Of a stretch of 64,000 nucleotides of DNA, positions 34,165 through 42,241 are shown piece by piece. Position 1 is the first letter of the stretch, and the number at the start of each line of letters is the position of its first letter. The position numbers and the translations under genes are program-made. The stretch covers positions 4,278,001-4,342,000 of the forward strand of contig NZ_BNEL01000001.1 in assembly GCF_018327685.1 (NCBI RefSeq), given 5' to 3'. The notes under the pieces are model-generated. The model saw nothing but the letters and a program-made list of their open reading frames with translations, made no database searches and was not told the DNA's origin. Origin of the DNA: Streptomyces sp. TS71-3 (GTDB lineage: Bacteria > Actinomycetota > Actinomycetes > Streptomycetales > Streptomycetaceae).

Positions 34165-34236
34165 CTCGGTCCACTCACCGCCTACAACGGGGCCAAAGGG
34201 GCTGTCGTGAACTTCACCCGCTGGCTCGCCCCCCCC
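34165..34236 (+). pseudogene. SDR active-site fragment (YNGAK)
   Basis: Between the SDR-like gene and the DinB-like gene, this frame reads LGPLTAYNGAKGAVVNFTRW followed by LA, the YxxxK helix of a classical SDR. It has no start or domain context, and the next gene's ribosome site follows at once. A scrap of another SDR gene. Confidence 0.55.
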
Positions 34237-34254
34237 ACCGCAAAGGAGCAGTAC

Positions 34255-34785
34255 ATGAACGCAGTGTCGGAGCTGGCCGCAGTCCTCGATCAGGTCGTAG
34301 CGCTGGTCGACTCTGTCGACGAGCAGGAATGGTCGGCGCCGTCGCCGTGCGAGGAGTGGGATGTGCGGGGCGTCGTCGAGCACCTCCTCGACGTGCAGCA
34401 GCGGTTCCTCGCCAACCTGACCGCGCAACCTGTCCGAACGCAGCCCGGCTTCGGAGAGAACACTCAGCTGTTGGTGAGCGCGTTCTCGGAAGAGGGCGCC
34501 CTAGAACGACTTGTTCCGGACCGCTTGGGCGAGATCACCGGTCTCACGCTTCTGAGGATCCTCATGATGGAGCATCTGGCGCACGGTTGGGATCTGGGGC
34601 AAGCGCTGGCCCGCCCTCCGGCGTTCGACGAGGAGGTGGTGAAACGGACCATCGACTTCGCCCAGCAAATGAGCCCGAAGGTGCCCCCGGCCCTGCGCCG
34701 CTTCGACGACCCGCAGCCCGTCGCCCCTGATGCACCGGCCATCGACCGCCTCGCTGCCCTTCTCGGTCGGAAAGTGTCCGCTTGA
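34255..34785 (+). CDS. TIGR03086-type DinB-like metal-binding protein
   Basis: 176 residues from ATG 34255 (AAAGGAG upstream). A four-helix DinB/mycothiol-maleylpyruvate isomerase-like fold starts with ELAAVLDQVVALVDSVDEQE then WSAPSPCEEWDVRGVVEHLL. It carries candidate metal ligands His (VVEHLL) and His/His in MMEHLAHGWDLGQAL. Family members are cytoplasmic, often use mycothiol as cofactor, and lack a known substrate. It follows the SDR-like gene by about 107 bp and may share its transcript. Confidence 0.82.
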   Translation: MNAVSELAAVLDQVVALVDSVDEQEWSAPSPCEEWDVRGVVEHLLDVQQRFLANLTAQPVRTQPGFGENTQLLVSAFSEEGALERLVPDRLGEITGLTLLRILMMEHLAHGWDLGQALARPPAFDEEVVKRTIDFAQQMSPKVPPALRRFDDPQPVAPDAPAIDRLAALLGRKVSA

Positions 34786-34916
34786 ACGACCCGTTGGCAA
34801 AGGTGCTGCTGGGCAGGTGACAGCTACGCCGGCCGGGGGAATCCGGTTGCTCCGCGGGAAGCCGGCGTGCGAGCGTCTGGGGCCACAGATGTCGCAGGCG
34901 TGGAGGAGCGGTCCCG

Positions 34917-35813
34917 ATGTCCCATCGCACCGGCACGGTCCGGCAGTTCCCGGTCGGTGACGCCGCGTCAGGGCCCTACGCCGTCGCGGCCGGCCCCGAC
35001 GGCGCGCTGTGGATCACGCTGGTGCACGCGGGCGGGATCGCGCGCCTCACGCCCGGTGGCCATGTGGCCCTGTACCGCCTTGACTCCGCGGACTGCGGGC
35101 CGTCGATCGTCGCCCCGGGTCCGGACGGCGCGCTGTGGTTCACCCGGTACCGGGACCACCGCATCGGCCGGATCACCGTGACCGGGCAGGCGTCCTCGTA
35201 TCCCCTTCCGAGCCCGGACAGCGGGCCGTTCGGGCTCGCCGCCGGCCCCGACGGGGCGCTCTGGTTCACCCAGACGAGCGGCGACCGGATCGGCCGCATC
35301 ACCCCGGACGGCCGGGTGAGCGAGTTCCCGCTGCCCGTCACCGGCGGCTTCCCGTCGGCCATCACGGCGGGCCCGGACGGCGCGCTGTGGTTCACCCTGA
35401 ACCAGGCCGACGCGATCGGCCGCATCACCCTCGACGGAACCGTCACCCTGCACGAACTGCCCACCGACCAGGCCGCGCCCGTCGGCATCACGGAGGGTGT
35501 GGACGGCGCGCTGTGGTTCGTGGAGATCGGCGCCGGCCAGATCGGCAGGATCGGCACGGACGGCGCCATCCGGGAGTTCCCCCTCCCGGACCGCGGCTGC
35601 CGCCCGCACGCGATCACGGCCGACCCGGCGGCCGGCGTCTGCTGGTTCACGGAGTGGGGCACCGGCTGCCTGGGGTCCATCACCCCCGAAGGACACATCG
35701 CCGAACACCCCCTTCCGGACCCGGCCGCGGAGCCCCACGGGCTGACCGTCGGCCCGGACGGAGCCGTGTACGCGGCTCTGGAGAGCGGTGCGGTGGCGCG
35801 GCTGGAGCGGTAG
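34917..35813 (+). CDS. vgb: Virginiamycin B lyase (streptogramin B lyase)
   Basis: 298 residues from ATG 34917, preceded by GGAGGAG. A seven-bladed beta-propeller with repeated PDGALWFT(L/Q/R) and IGRIT(P/L)DG units. Vgb linearises type B streptogramins by cleaving the ester bond, using Mg2+. Residues equivalent to the Vgb active site are present: His231 (RPHAIT), Glu272 and His274 (AEPHGL), and Glu289 (YAALES). The length matches Staphylococcus Vgb. Cytoplasmic. Monocistronic. Likely an intrinsic streptogramin-B resistance gene, though some homologues are annotated without proven activity. Confidence 0.88.
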   Translation: MSHRTGTVRQFPVGDAASGPYAVAAGPDGALWITLVHAGGIARLTPGGHVALYRLDSADCGPSIVAPGPDGALWFTRYRDHRIGRITVTGQASSYPLPSPDSGPFGLAAGPDGALWFTQTSGDRIGRITPDGRVSEFPLPVTGGFPSAITAGPDGALWFTLNQADAIGRITLDGTVTLHELPTDQAAPVGITEGVDGALWFVEIGAGQIGRIGTDGAIREFPLPDRGCRPHAITADPAAGVCWFTEWGTGCLGSITPEGHIAEHPLPDPAAEPHGLTVGPDGAVYAALESGAVARLER

Positions 35814-35967
35814 CGCCGGGTGCCCGTGCCGCCTTCCGGCGGGAACGACGCGGCTCGTCCCCGGTTGGAGGACGACGCGTCACCTTGAACCGTGCCCGCC
35901 GGTACGCGGTGCGCCGTTCCCACCCCGAGTGGCGGGCTCAGCCGGGCCGGTGCCACCGCCATCGCCG

Positions 35968-36345
35968 TCACTCGGCCGCGGTCAGCCCCATCCGCTCCCG
36001 GTACGTACGCGCCATGGCCATCAGCATGTCCAGCGCGTCACGGGTGCGTTCGAGTTCGGCGATGTGCGTGGAGAGCCGTTCGCGCTCCTGCTCCATCCGC
36101 TCCAGCGCGGTGTCCGTGGTCTGCTCGCTCGGGGTGTCGACGCACGGCAGCATTTCGGCGATGGCGCGGCTGGACAGCCCCGCGGCGTACAGCCGTTGGA
36201 TGAACCTGACCCGCTCGACCTCGTCCTCCGTGTAGTGGCGCTGCCCGCTGGCGCTGCGGTTGCTGGTGAGCAGCCCCTGCTCCTCGTAGTAGCGCAGCGA
36301 GCGGACGCTGACCCCGGCCCGCGCCGCCAACTCCCCGATACGCAT
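35968..36345 (-). CDS. MerR family transcriptional regulator
   Basis: 125 residues from ATG 36345. N-terminal winged helix MRIGELAARAGVSVRSLRYY followed by EEQGLLTSNRSASGQRHYTE, then a coiled-coil dimerisation helix (about 80-118, ERMEQERERLSTHIAELERT). A single cysteine, Cys68 (AEMLPCVDTP), is in the region where NmlR/AdhR-type MerR proteins carry a thiol or aldehyde sensor. Divergent from an Old Yellow Enzyme with a 19-20-bp-spaced promoter between them, so it probably activates that gene under electrophile stress. Confidence 0.88.
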   Translation of the reverse strand: MRIGELAARAGVSVRSLRYYEEQGLLTSNRSASGQRHYTEDEVERVRFIQRLYAAGLSSRAIAEMLPCVDTPSEQTTDTALERMEQERERLSTHIAELERTRDALDMLMAMARTYRERMGLTAAE

Positions 36346-36379
36346 GACGTCCCCCCGGCTGTGACCTGCGACACAGTAC

Positions 36380-36411
36380 TTGCCTCTGACATCAATGTGA
36401 GCTTTTAGCGT
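36380..36411 (+). promoter_or_regulatory. MerR-type promoter/operator for the ene-reductase
   Basis: -35 TTGCCT (36380-36385) and -10 TTAGCG/TAGCGT (36405-36411) are separated by 19-20 bp, the over-long spacing that MerR activators need. An imperfect dyad, CTCTGACAT-CA-ATGTGAG, lies inside the spacer. It is between the divergent MerR and OYE genes. Confidence 0.5.
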
Positions 36412-36461
36412 AGCCGCCGTGCCCGAGGTCCGGGCGCCGCGGATCACGATGGAGTCCCGAC

Positions 36462-37535
36462 GTGACGACCCTCTTCGACAGCTACTCCCTGGCCGGCCTG
36501 GCACTGCCCAACCGGGTGGTGATGGCCCCCATGACCCGGGCCCGTGCCGCCGCCGGCGGGCTGGCGACGCCGTCGATGGCCACGTACTACGCGCAGCGCG
36601 CGACCGCCGGACTGATCGTCACCGAGGGCGTCCAGCCCAGCCTGATCGGGCAGTCCAACCCGGGCACGCCGGGGCTGCACGACGACGCGCAGGCCACCTC
36701 GTGGCGCCAGGTCACCGGGGCCGTGCACGCCAACGGCGGCCGGATCTTCGCCCAGCTCATGCACGCCGGACGCGTCTCTCACCCGGACACCAGCGGGGCG
36801 TGGCCCGTCGGCCCCTCGGCCGTCCCCGCCACGGGCTACGTGTTCACCCCCGGCGGGCCGCAGCCGGCACCGGTGCCGCGCCCACTGGACACCGCCGAGG
36901 TGCCCGAGCACGCCCGGTCGTACGCCCTGGCCGCCCGCCGCGCCGTGGACGCGGGCTTCGACGGCGTCGAACTGCACGGCGCCAACGGTTACCTGATCTC
37001 GCAGTTCCTGTCCTCCAACGCCAACCTGCGCACGGACCGGTACGGAGGCTCGGTGCCGGGCCGGATCCGGTTCGCCGTGGAGGCGGTGTCCGCCGCCGTC
37101 GAGGCGGTGGGAGCGGCGAGGACCGGCATCCGCCTCTCGCCGGGCACGACGCTGTGGGGTGTCGCGGAGGCCGACGTCGCCGCGCTCTACTCGGCCCTGC
37201 TGGCCGAACTGGCCCGCCTCGAACCCGCCTACGTCCACCTTGAGGCCACCGCCGACGAGGACGTGCTCGTCGGCCTGCGCCGGGCGTGGCCGGGCACCCT
37301 CATCGTGAACCCGGCGTTCCCGGGCGCCCCGAAGCAGGCCGACCGCACCGGCGCCGACCGCTGGCTCGGGCTCGGGGCCGACCTGATCAGCTTCGGCCGC
37401 GGCTTCATCGCCAACCCCGACCTGGTCGAGCGGCTGCGCACCGGGCTCCCGATCGCCCCCGCCGACCACGCCACGTACTACCAGGGCGGCGACGCGGGAT
37501 ACCTGACGTACGCGTCCTACCAGCACACGGCGTGA
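36462..37535 (+). CDS. Old Yellow Enzyme family alkene reductase
   Basis: 357 residues from GTG 36462 (GGAG upstream). A full-length FMN TIM barrel: LPNRVVMAPMTRARA at the N-terminus (FMN contact), FAQLMHAGRVSHPD, and the active-site helix VELHGANGYLISQFLSS with the His/Asn pair and Tyr of ene-reductases, followed by NLRTDRYGGS. Near the end LISFGRGFIANPDLVERLR binds the phosphate. It reduces activated C=C bonds in enones, maleimides or quinones using NADPH. Control by the divergent MerR suggests electrophile detoxification. Confidence 0.95.
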   Translation: MTTLFDSYSLAGLALPNRVVMAPMTRARAAAGGLATPSMATYYAQRATAGLIVTEGVQPSLIGQSNPGTPGLHDDAQATSWRQVTGAVHANGGRIFAQLMHAGRVSHPDTSGAWPVGPSAVPATGYVFTPGGPQPAPVPRPLDTAEVPEHARSYALAARRAVDAGFDGVELHGANGYLISQFLSSNANLRTDRYGGSVPGRIRFAVEAVSAAVEAVGAARTGIRLSPGTTLWGVAEADVAALYSALLAELARLEPAYVHLEATADEDVLVGLRRAWPGTLIVNPAFPGAPKQADRTGADRWLGLGADLISFGRGFIANPDLVERLRTGLPIAPADHATYYQGGDAGYLTYASYQHTA

Positions 37536-37729
37536 GGGGGGCGAGCGGCGGCGAGCCGCTCGGTGACGGGGCAGCGGACCGAGGCCCCGTCAACCGGAAC
37601 GAAACCCTTCGCCTCCCTCCGCGCGGAGGCCGGAGACCGGCTCGCCCTGCTCGTCCGCCCGCGCCACCCCCAGGACTTGGCCAGGGAGGCGTCGCCCCGG
37701 GCTTCCGGGGCAGCGGAGCGTTCAGCGGC

Positions 37730-38557
37730 TCACAGGTGGGCGCACCATGTCTCCTGAAGCGCGGACGCGATGGCATCCCGGGTTCCGGCGGCGAGCCGGC
37801 GACTGGTGGCCAGGCTCAGGGGGATCGTCGGAAGGGGCGGGAGGGTGTCGAGCCGCCGCAGGCCCGGTTCCCGGTCCGGGACCTGAGGGAGGGCGGTGAT
37901 ACCGCCGGTGGTCCTGACGGCGGTGAGAAGGCTGATGAGGTCGATGCATTCGCGGGCCAGGTGCCGGCCTGATGCCGCCGCGGAGGTGAGGATGCGTTCC
38001 CGGATGGCGCAGGGGGCGGTGAAGGTGATGAGCTTGCCCGTCTCCGGCGCCCGGTCGGCGGGGCCGATCCACGTCAGGGGGAGGTCGGCGATGTGGGTGG
38101 TGCCATGGCCGAGGTCGCCGAACCCGAGCGCGACGTCCGCTGAGCGGTCGTGAACGGACTCGCGCACGCGCGCACTGCGGTGGAACCGGAACCGGATCGA
38201 CCGGTCCGGGTAGTCGCGGGAAAGCACCCGGGCGACGGCGCGGAGCTCTGGCTCGGTGGTGTGCTCCGTGGAGACGACGACGAGATCCCCGGTCTCGGGT
38301 CCCAGCAGGCGGCTCAGGGCGATGTCGTGCTCGCCGAGCAGCCGGTATGCCTCGCGCAGCACGTCCTCGCCGCGGGAGGTGAAGGCGATGCTGCGGCCCT
38401 GGCGCGCCACGATGGGGAACCCCAGCTCTGACTCCAGGCGGCGCAGGTGCCCGCTGACGGCCGCCTGCGAGAGGTGCAGGGAGTCGGCGGCCCTGCGCAC
38501 TCCGCCGAAGGAGGCCACGGTGACCAGGCTGCGCAGGCAGGTGATGTCGAGGGTTGC
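37730..38557 (-). CDS. LysR family transcriptional regulator
   Basis: 275 residues from GTG 38557 (an ATG at 38623 would add 22 residues). The shorter start is preferred because LysR homology begins at once (LDITCLRSLVTVASFGGVRR) and because a LysR-like box at 38602-38616 would otherwise lie inside the gene. The helix-turn-helix ADSLHLSQAAVSGHLRRLES is followed by a periplasmic-binding-protein-like effector domain (about 85-270, TGDLVVVSTEHTTEPELRAV). Divergent from an EamA exporter, which it probably regulates. Confidence 0.88.
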   Translation of the reverse strand, partial: ATLDITCLRSLVTVASFGGVRRAADSLHLSQAAVSGHLRRLESELGFPIVARQGRSIAFTSRGEDVLREAYRLLGEHDIALSRLLGPETGDLVVVSTEHTTEPELRAVARVLSRDYPDRSIRFRFHRSARVRESVHDRSADVALGFGDLGHGTTHIADLPLTWIGPADRAPETGKLITFTAPCAIRERILTSAAASGRHLARECIDLISLLTAVRTTGGITALPQVPDREPGLRRLDTLPPLPTIPLSLATSRRLAAGTRDAIASALQETWCAHL

Positions 38558-38601
38558 CACGTTCGCATTGTGGCCGGTGACCGGCTGCCGGCGGAGTATC
38601 G

Positions 38602-38616
38602 ATCGCGATTCGTGAT
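38602..38616. promoter_or_regulatory. LysR-type box (ATC-N9-GAT)
   Basis: ATCGCGATTCGTGAT in the gap between the divergent lysR and EamA genes fits the T-N11-A rule and has dyad symmetry. It is about 43 bp upstream of the EamA ATG. Confidence 0.45.
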
Positions 38617-38658
38617 CGGTCATGCCCGTGCCCGGCCGGTGATGCTGGAGTCGATGTC

Positions 38659-39588
38659 ATGAACCAGCGTCTTCTGCCGGCCGTGACCGTCCTGCTCTAC
38701 GCCGTGAGTTATCCGCTCGGTGCGCTCACCCTCGGCTTCATCACGCCGTTCCTGCTGATCCTGCTGCGCTTCGTGCTCAGCGCCGTGCTGATGTGGGCCA
38801 TCGTGGCCGTCCGGCGCGTCCCGCTGCCGCGCGGGCGTGTGCTCGCCTGGACCGCTGCCGGCGGGGTGCTGGTGCAGGGGGTGCAGTTCCTGGGTCTGTA
38901 CTGGGGCATGGCCCACGGCGTCGGTGCCGGCGTCGCGTCCCTGGTGATCGCGATGAACCCGATCGCCACCGCTGTCCTCGCCCGGCTCCTGCTGCACCAG
39001 CGGGAGAACCGATGGGGGCTGCTCGCGCTCGCCTGCGGCGCGGTGGGCGTGGTCGCGGCCTGCCTGCCGCGGCTGCTGTCCGACCCTGCGGTGGGCCCGG
39101 GGCTGATCACGGTCCTCATCGCCCTCGGGGGTCTGTCCGCCGGCTCCCTCCTGCAAGGACGGAAACTGCGCGGAGTGGACCCCTTCGCGTTCACCGCCAT
39201 CGGCGTCACCGGTTCGATCCCGCCGGCCGCCGCCCTCGCCCTCACCACCCCGCGGCACGTCTCCGATCCGGCGCCCGCCGCCGGGATGCTCATCGTACTG
39301 GTGTTCACCAGCGCGCTTGCCCTGGTGTGCTACGCCGCCTGCGTCCGGCGCATGGGAGCCAGAGGAGCGTCGATCCTGTTCGCCCTGATCCCCGCGGTCG
39401 CCGTGGTCGCGGCCTGGTGCCTGCAGGGCACGCCCATCGACATCACCACCGCCCTCGCCCTCGCCTGCGGCGCGCTCGCCTGCATCGCCCAGACCCGATC
39501 AGCGCGCACCACGCCTCCGGCCGCCCCGGAGCACCCGCGGGACGGTCCGCTCCATCGGCCGACGGCTTCGGCGGACCGCAGGCACTGA
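38659..39588 (+). CDS. EamA/DMT family exporter
   Basis: 309 residues from ATG 38659. About ten membrane helices in two EamA repeats: LLYAVSYPLGALTLGFITPF, then MNPIATAVLARLLLHQRENR and FALIPAVAVVAAWCLQGTPI. The C-terminal 40 residues are a Pro/Thr/His-rich tail. Family members export amino acids or metabolites by proton antiport. Paired with a divergent LysR regulator, a frequent arrangement for inducible exporters. Substrate unknown. Confidence 0.87.
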   Translation: MNQRLLPAVTVLLYAVSYPLGALTLGFITPFLLILLRFVLSAVLMWAIVAVRRVPLPRGRVLAWTAAGGVLVQGVQFLGLYWGMAHGVGAGVASLVIAMNPIATAVLARLLLHQRENRWGLLALACGAVGVVAACLPRLLSDPAVGPGLITVLIALGGLSAGSLLQGRKLRGVDPFAFTAIGVTGSIPPAAALALTTPRHVSDPAPAAGMLIVLVFTSALALVCYAACVRRMGARGASILFALIPAVAVVAAWCLQGTPIDITTALALACGALACIAQTRSARTTPPAAPEHPRDGPLHRPTASADRRH

Positions 39589-39695
39589 GGCCGCGTGCCG
39601 CCCAGGCGACCGCCTTCCCGCACTGGCCCGGCAAGCGCAACAGCACACTCGCGTCCTGAAAAATGGTCTGTCTCGACCCGAGACGGGAGCGGGAC

Positions 39696-40622
39696 CTATG
39701 CAGGAGAGGGCCAGTGCACGAGGGATGTCAGAACACGGTCGAGCGCCGCCCGGCCCGCGGGTCCCCACGTCGGCTTGCCGCCAGGCAGGCCCCGGTCCCC
39801 GCTCTGGCCCATGAGGATGAGGAAGAGGCTCTTCAGAGCTGCCAACCCTCGGGCGCGCCGGACCGTCGCCTCGTCCGCACGCGCGTAGGCCTCGAAGAAC
39901 CGTGAGTCCGCGCCCGCGGGAAGCAGCACCCACGCGGCCGCGAGGTCCCATGCCGGATCGCCGGCGAACATGGCATCGAAATCAACCACGCCCGAGAGCG
40001 TCCCGTCCGAGACGACGACATTCGCGGGGTGGAGGTCACCGTGCAGCCATACCGGCGGGCCCTCCCAGTCGGGGGCCGCGACAGCATCGTCCCAGACGTT
40101 CCAGACGGCCCGGACGTCGGCGGCAAGACCGCCCGGGGCGATGGCTTGCAAGGACTTCTCGAAGCCGCCCGTGCACTTCTTGGGGTGACCGCCGCGGTCC
40201 GAACTGGCCGGCGCCTCAGCGGGCGCCTCCACGTGGAGCGCCCTGAGGAAGCCCGCCAGAGTGTCGGCCGCGTGGTCGCCCCGGCTGATCGAGGTGTAGT
40301 CCAGCGGCTCGCCGTGAACCCAGGTCATAACGCTCCATGGCCCCGGAAAGCGCGCTGACGGTTCGCCGATCCGCACGGGCGTCGGAATCGGGAGCGGAAG
40401 ACGCGGGGCCAGGACGGGCAGCCACCGGCACTCCTTGCGCAGGCCATCCGGGGCACCTTCCGTGCGCGGCATGCGCACGGCCAACTCGTCCCCAAGGCGC
40501 CACATCTGGTTGCCCCAGCCGCCGGGTACCTCGCGGATGGGCAGCCCCGCAAGGTCCGGATGCTGGTCCTTGAGAAGAGCGTGCACCAGCTCTGCGGTGA
40601 TCTCGATCTCGGGGTCGGTCAT
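39696..40622 (-). CDS. Aminoglycoside phosphotransferase (APH) family protein
   Basis: 308 residues from ATG 40622. Kinase-like fold with the Brenner-type catalytic loop WLHGDLHPANVVV and the metal-binding VVDFDAMFAGDPAWDLA about 20 residues later. N-terminal GGWGNQMWRLGDELAVRMPR contributes nucleotide binding, and WSVMTWVHGEPLD is the hinge. This subgroup phosphorylates aminoglycosides, macrolides or other alcohols; the substrate cannot be fixed. It is followed only by a plus-strand secreted gene, so monocistronic. Confidence 0.87.
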   Translation of the reverse strand: MTDPEIEITAELVHALLKDQHPDLAGLPIREVPGGWGNQMWRLGDELAVRMPRTEGAPDGLRKECRWLPVLAPRLPLPIPTPVRIGEPSARFPGPWSVMTWVHGEPLDYTSISRGDHAADTLAGFLRALHVEAPAEAPASSDRGGHPKKCTGGFEKSLQAIAPGGLAADVRAVWNVWDDAVAAPDWEGPPVWLHGDLHPANVVVSDGTLSGVVDFDAMFAGDPAWDLAAAWVLLPAGADSRFFEAYARADEATVRRARGLAALKSLFLILMGQSGDRGLPGGKPTWGPAGRAALDRVLTSLVHWPSPA

Positions 40623-40825
40623 GCGAAGCCACGGTACGTGAGACAGGCGGAGTGGACACTCACTCTCCGCAATGCCCGCCGCCCCGTTCCGGCAGCGGGC
40701 CCCTGCCCCGGCCGTCAGTCCCAGGCCGCTCCCGCCGCCCGCCCCCACCCCACGATCCGGCACGGATTCCTCACCCCGTGTATTGACATGCTCTTGCCCA
40801 GAGCGGAACACTCCAGAGCTAGATG

Positions 40826-40841
40826 GGAGAGCGCTCTCCCG
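40826..40841. promoter_or_regulatory. Palindromic operator GGGAGAGCGCTCTCCC (copy 1)
   Basis: A perfect 16-bp palindrome 59 bp upstream of the DUF1996 gene. The central CG and GAGAGCGCTCTC core are typical of LacI-family operators. The same 14-bp core GGAGAGCGCTCTCC occurs before two more carbohydrate-related genes in this window (42114 and 48533). Confidence 0.7.
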
Positions 40842-40899
40842 GCCATTCCGCCGGACACGTTCCCCCGCTCACACCCCCTACAGCAGCAGGAGGCTCTCC

Positions 40900-42024
40900 A
40901 TGCCCTGGAGGTCCAAAGCCCTCTCCGGACTGCTCCTGTCCACCGCGCTGGCCCTGACCACGGTCGGCATCGGCCAAGTGGCCGCGGCGGGCGGCACCAC
41001 GGAGCGTCCGGCGGTCGTGAGTGCCGCGGCGGGCGCCGGACACGGCGCTCCGGACGCGCACGCCGCGGCCATGTCGCACTCCATGTCGTCGTCCCCGTCC
41101 GTCAAGGGATACGGCGACGACCCGGACGGCGACGGCTACATCATGGCCGACCCGCCGGTCACCGGCGTGGTGCCGTCCACCCAGGACCCGCCGCACCGGT
41201 ACTTCCACGAGTTCCAGGCCAAGTGCGCGCCGAACCACTCGGCGCCTGACGACCCGATCGTCTTCCCCGCGCAGCCCGGCAAGTCCCACGACCACACGTT
41301 CATGGGCAACACCCTCACCAACGCCAACACCACGATGGGCTCGCTCGACCAGGGCGGGACCTCCTGCAACGCCGTCGGCGACAAGTCCGCCTACTGGATG
41401 CCCAGCCTGTACAACGGCGACCAGAAGATCATGCCGATCGGGCCGCAGACGATCTACTACAAGACGGGCGTGACCGACTACACGAGCGTGCGGCCCTTCC
41501 CCAAGGGGCTCAGGTTCGTGGTGGGCAACCCCATGCAGAGCAAGGACGAGTTCCAGCATCTCAAGGGGACCGTCGAGGGCTACGAGTGCGGGGAGAGCTA
41601 CCACAACTGGGACTTCCCGGCGACCTGCCCGACGACCCAGTCCACCCAGCTCAACCTCCGGTTGCAGGCTCCGAGTTGCTGGGACGGCATCCACCTCGAC
41701 ACCCCCGACCACCAGAGCCACATGGCCTACCCGGTCGCCTCGGGCGCGAACCTGAACGCCTGCCCGGCCGACCACCCGGTCGCCCTGCCGATGATCGAGT
41801 TCAAGATGGCCTGGCCGGTCAACGGCGACATGTCGAAGGTGAGGCTGGCCAGCGGTGCCGGGTTCTCCTTCCACTACGACTTCATGAACGGCTGGGACGC
41901 GGCCACGCTCCAGGCCATGGTCACCCACTGCATCAACCACGGCCTCCAGTGCGACGACCGCGGTTACGACCAGAACAACCCGCAGGACGGGCCGGTCCTC
42001 AACGACGACTACGAACTGCCGTAG
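40900..42024 (+). CDS. Secreted DUF1996 domain protein
   Basis: 374 residues from ATG 40900 (AGGAGG upstream). A signal peptide (about 1-30: MPWRSKALSGLLLSTALALT, cleavage near QVAAAGG). A His/Ser/Met-rich linker (HAAAMSHSMSSSPS) precedes a DUF1996 domain with FQAKCAPNHSAPDDPIVFPA, SHDHTFMGNTLTNANTT, QAPSCWDGIHLDTPDHQSHM and HPVALPMIEFKMAWPV. DUF1996 is found mostly in fungal and actinobacterial secreted proteins near carbohydrate-active enzymes, without a proven activity. The shared operator places it in a glucan-linked regulon. Confidence 0.85.
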   Translation: MPWRSKALSGLLLSTALALTTVGIGQVAAAGGTTERPAVVSAAAGAGHGAPDAHAAAMSHSMSSSPSVKGYGDDPDGDGYIMADPPVTGVVPSTQDPPHRYFHEFQAKCAPNHSAPDDPIVFPAQPGKSHDHTFMGNTLTNANTTMGSLDQGGTSCNAVGDKSAYWMPSLYNGDQKIMPIGPQTIYYKTGVTDYTSVRPFPKGLRFVVGNPMQSKDEFQHLKGTVEGYECGESYHNWDFPATCPTTQSTQLNLRLQAPSCWDGIHLDTPDHQSHMAYPVASGANLNACPADHPVALPMIEFKMAWPVNGDMSKVRLASGAGFSFHYDFMNGWDAATLQAMVTHCINHGLQCDDRGYDQNNPQDGPVLNDDYELP

Positions 42025-42113
42025 ACCGTCCGGGACCGTCGTAGGTCCGTCGGGACCGCCGTACACCCGCCCTGCCGGGTCCGCCGCGGACCCGGGTTTC
42101 TTCGGCCGCGGAC

Positions 42114-42127
42114 GGAGAGCGCTCTCC
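42114..42127. promoter_or_regulatory. Palindromic operator GGAGAGCGCTCTCC (copy 2)
   Basis: A perfect 14-bp palindrome 115 bp upstream of the GH/CBM32 gene and 90 bp after the DUF1996 stop. Same core as at 40827 and 48533. It implies that the GH gene has its own controlled promoter rather than reading through from DUF1996. Confidence 0.7.
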
Positions 42128-42181
42128 CTGCCTGACCTCCCCGCGCTCCTTCCGTCCGCGGCCGCCCCTCACAGCCACCCG

Positions 42182-42213
42182 CACACCCACACACCCACAC
42201 ACCCACACACCCG
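42182..42213. repeat. Octanucleotide repeat in the 5' leader of the GH/CBM32 gene
   Basis: Three perfect CACACCCA units and one with a final mismatch, between the operator (42114) and the ribosome site AAGGAG near 42231. It is pyrimidine/purine-skewed and could vary in length by slippage, changing the leader. Confidence 0.7.
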
Positions 42214-42241
42214 CACCCCCGCACCCAGAAGGAGCGCACCC

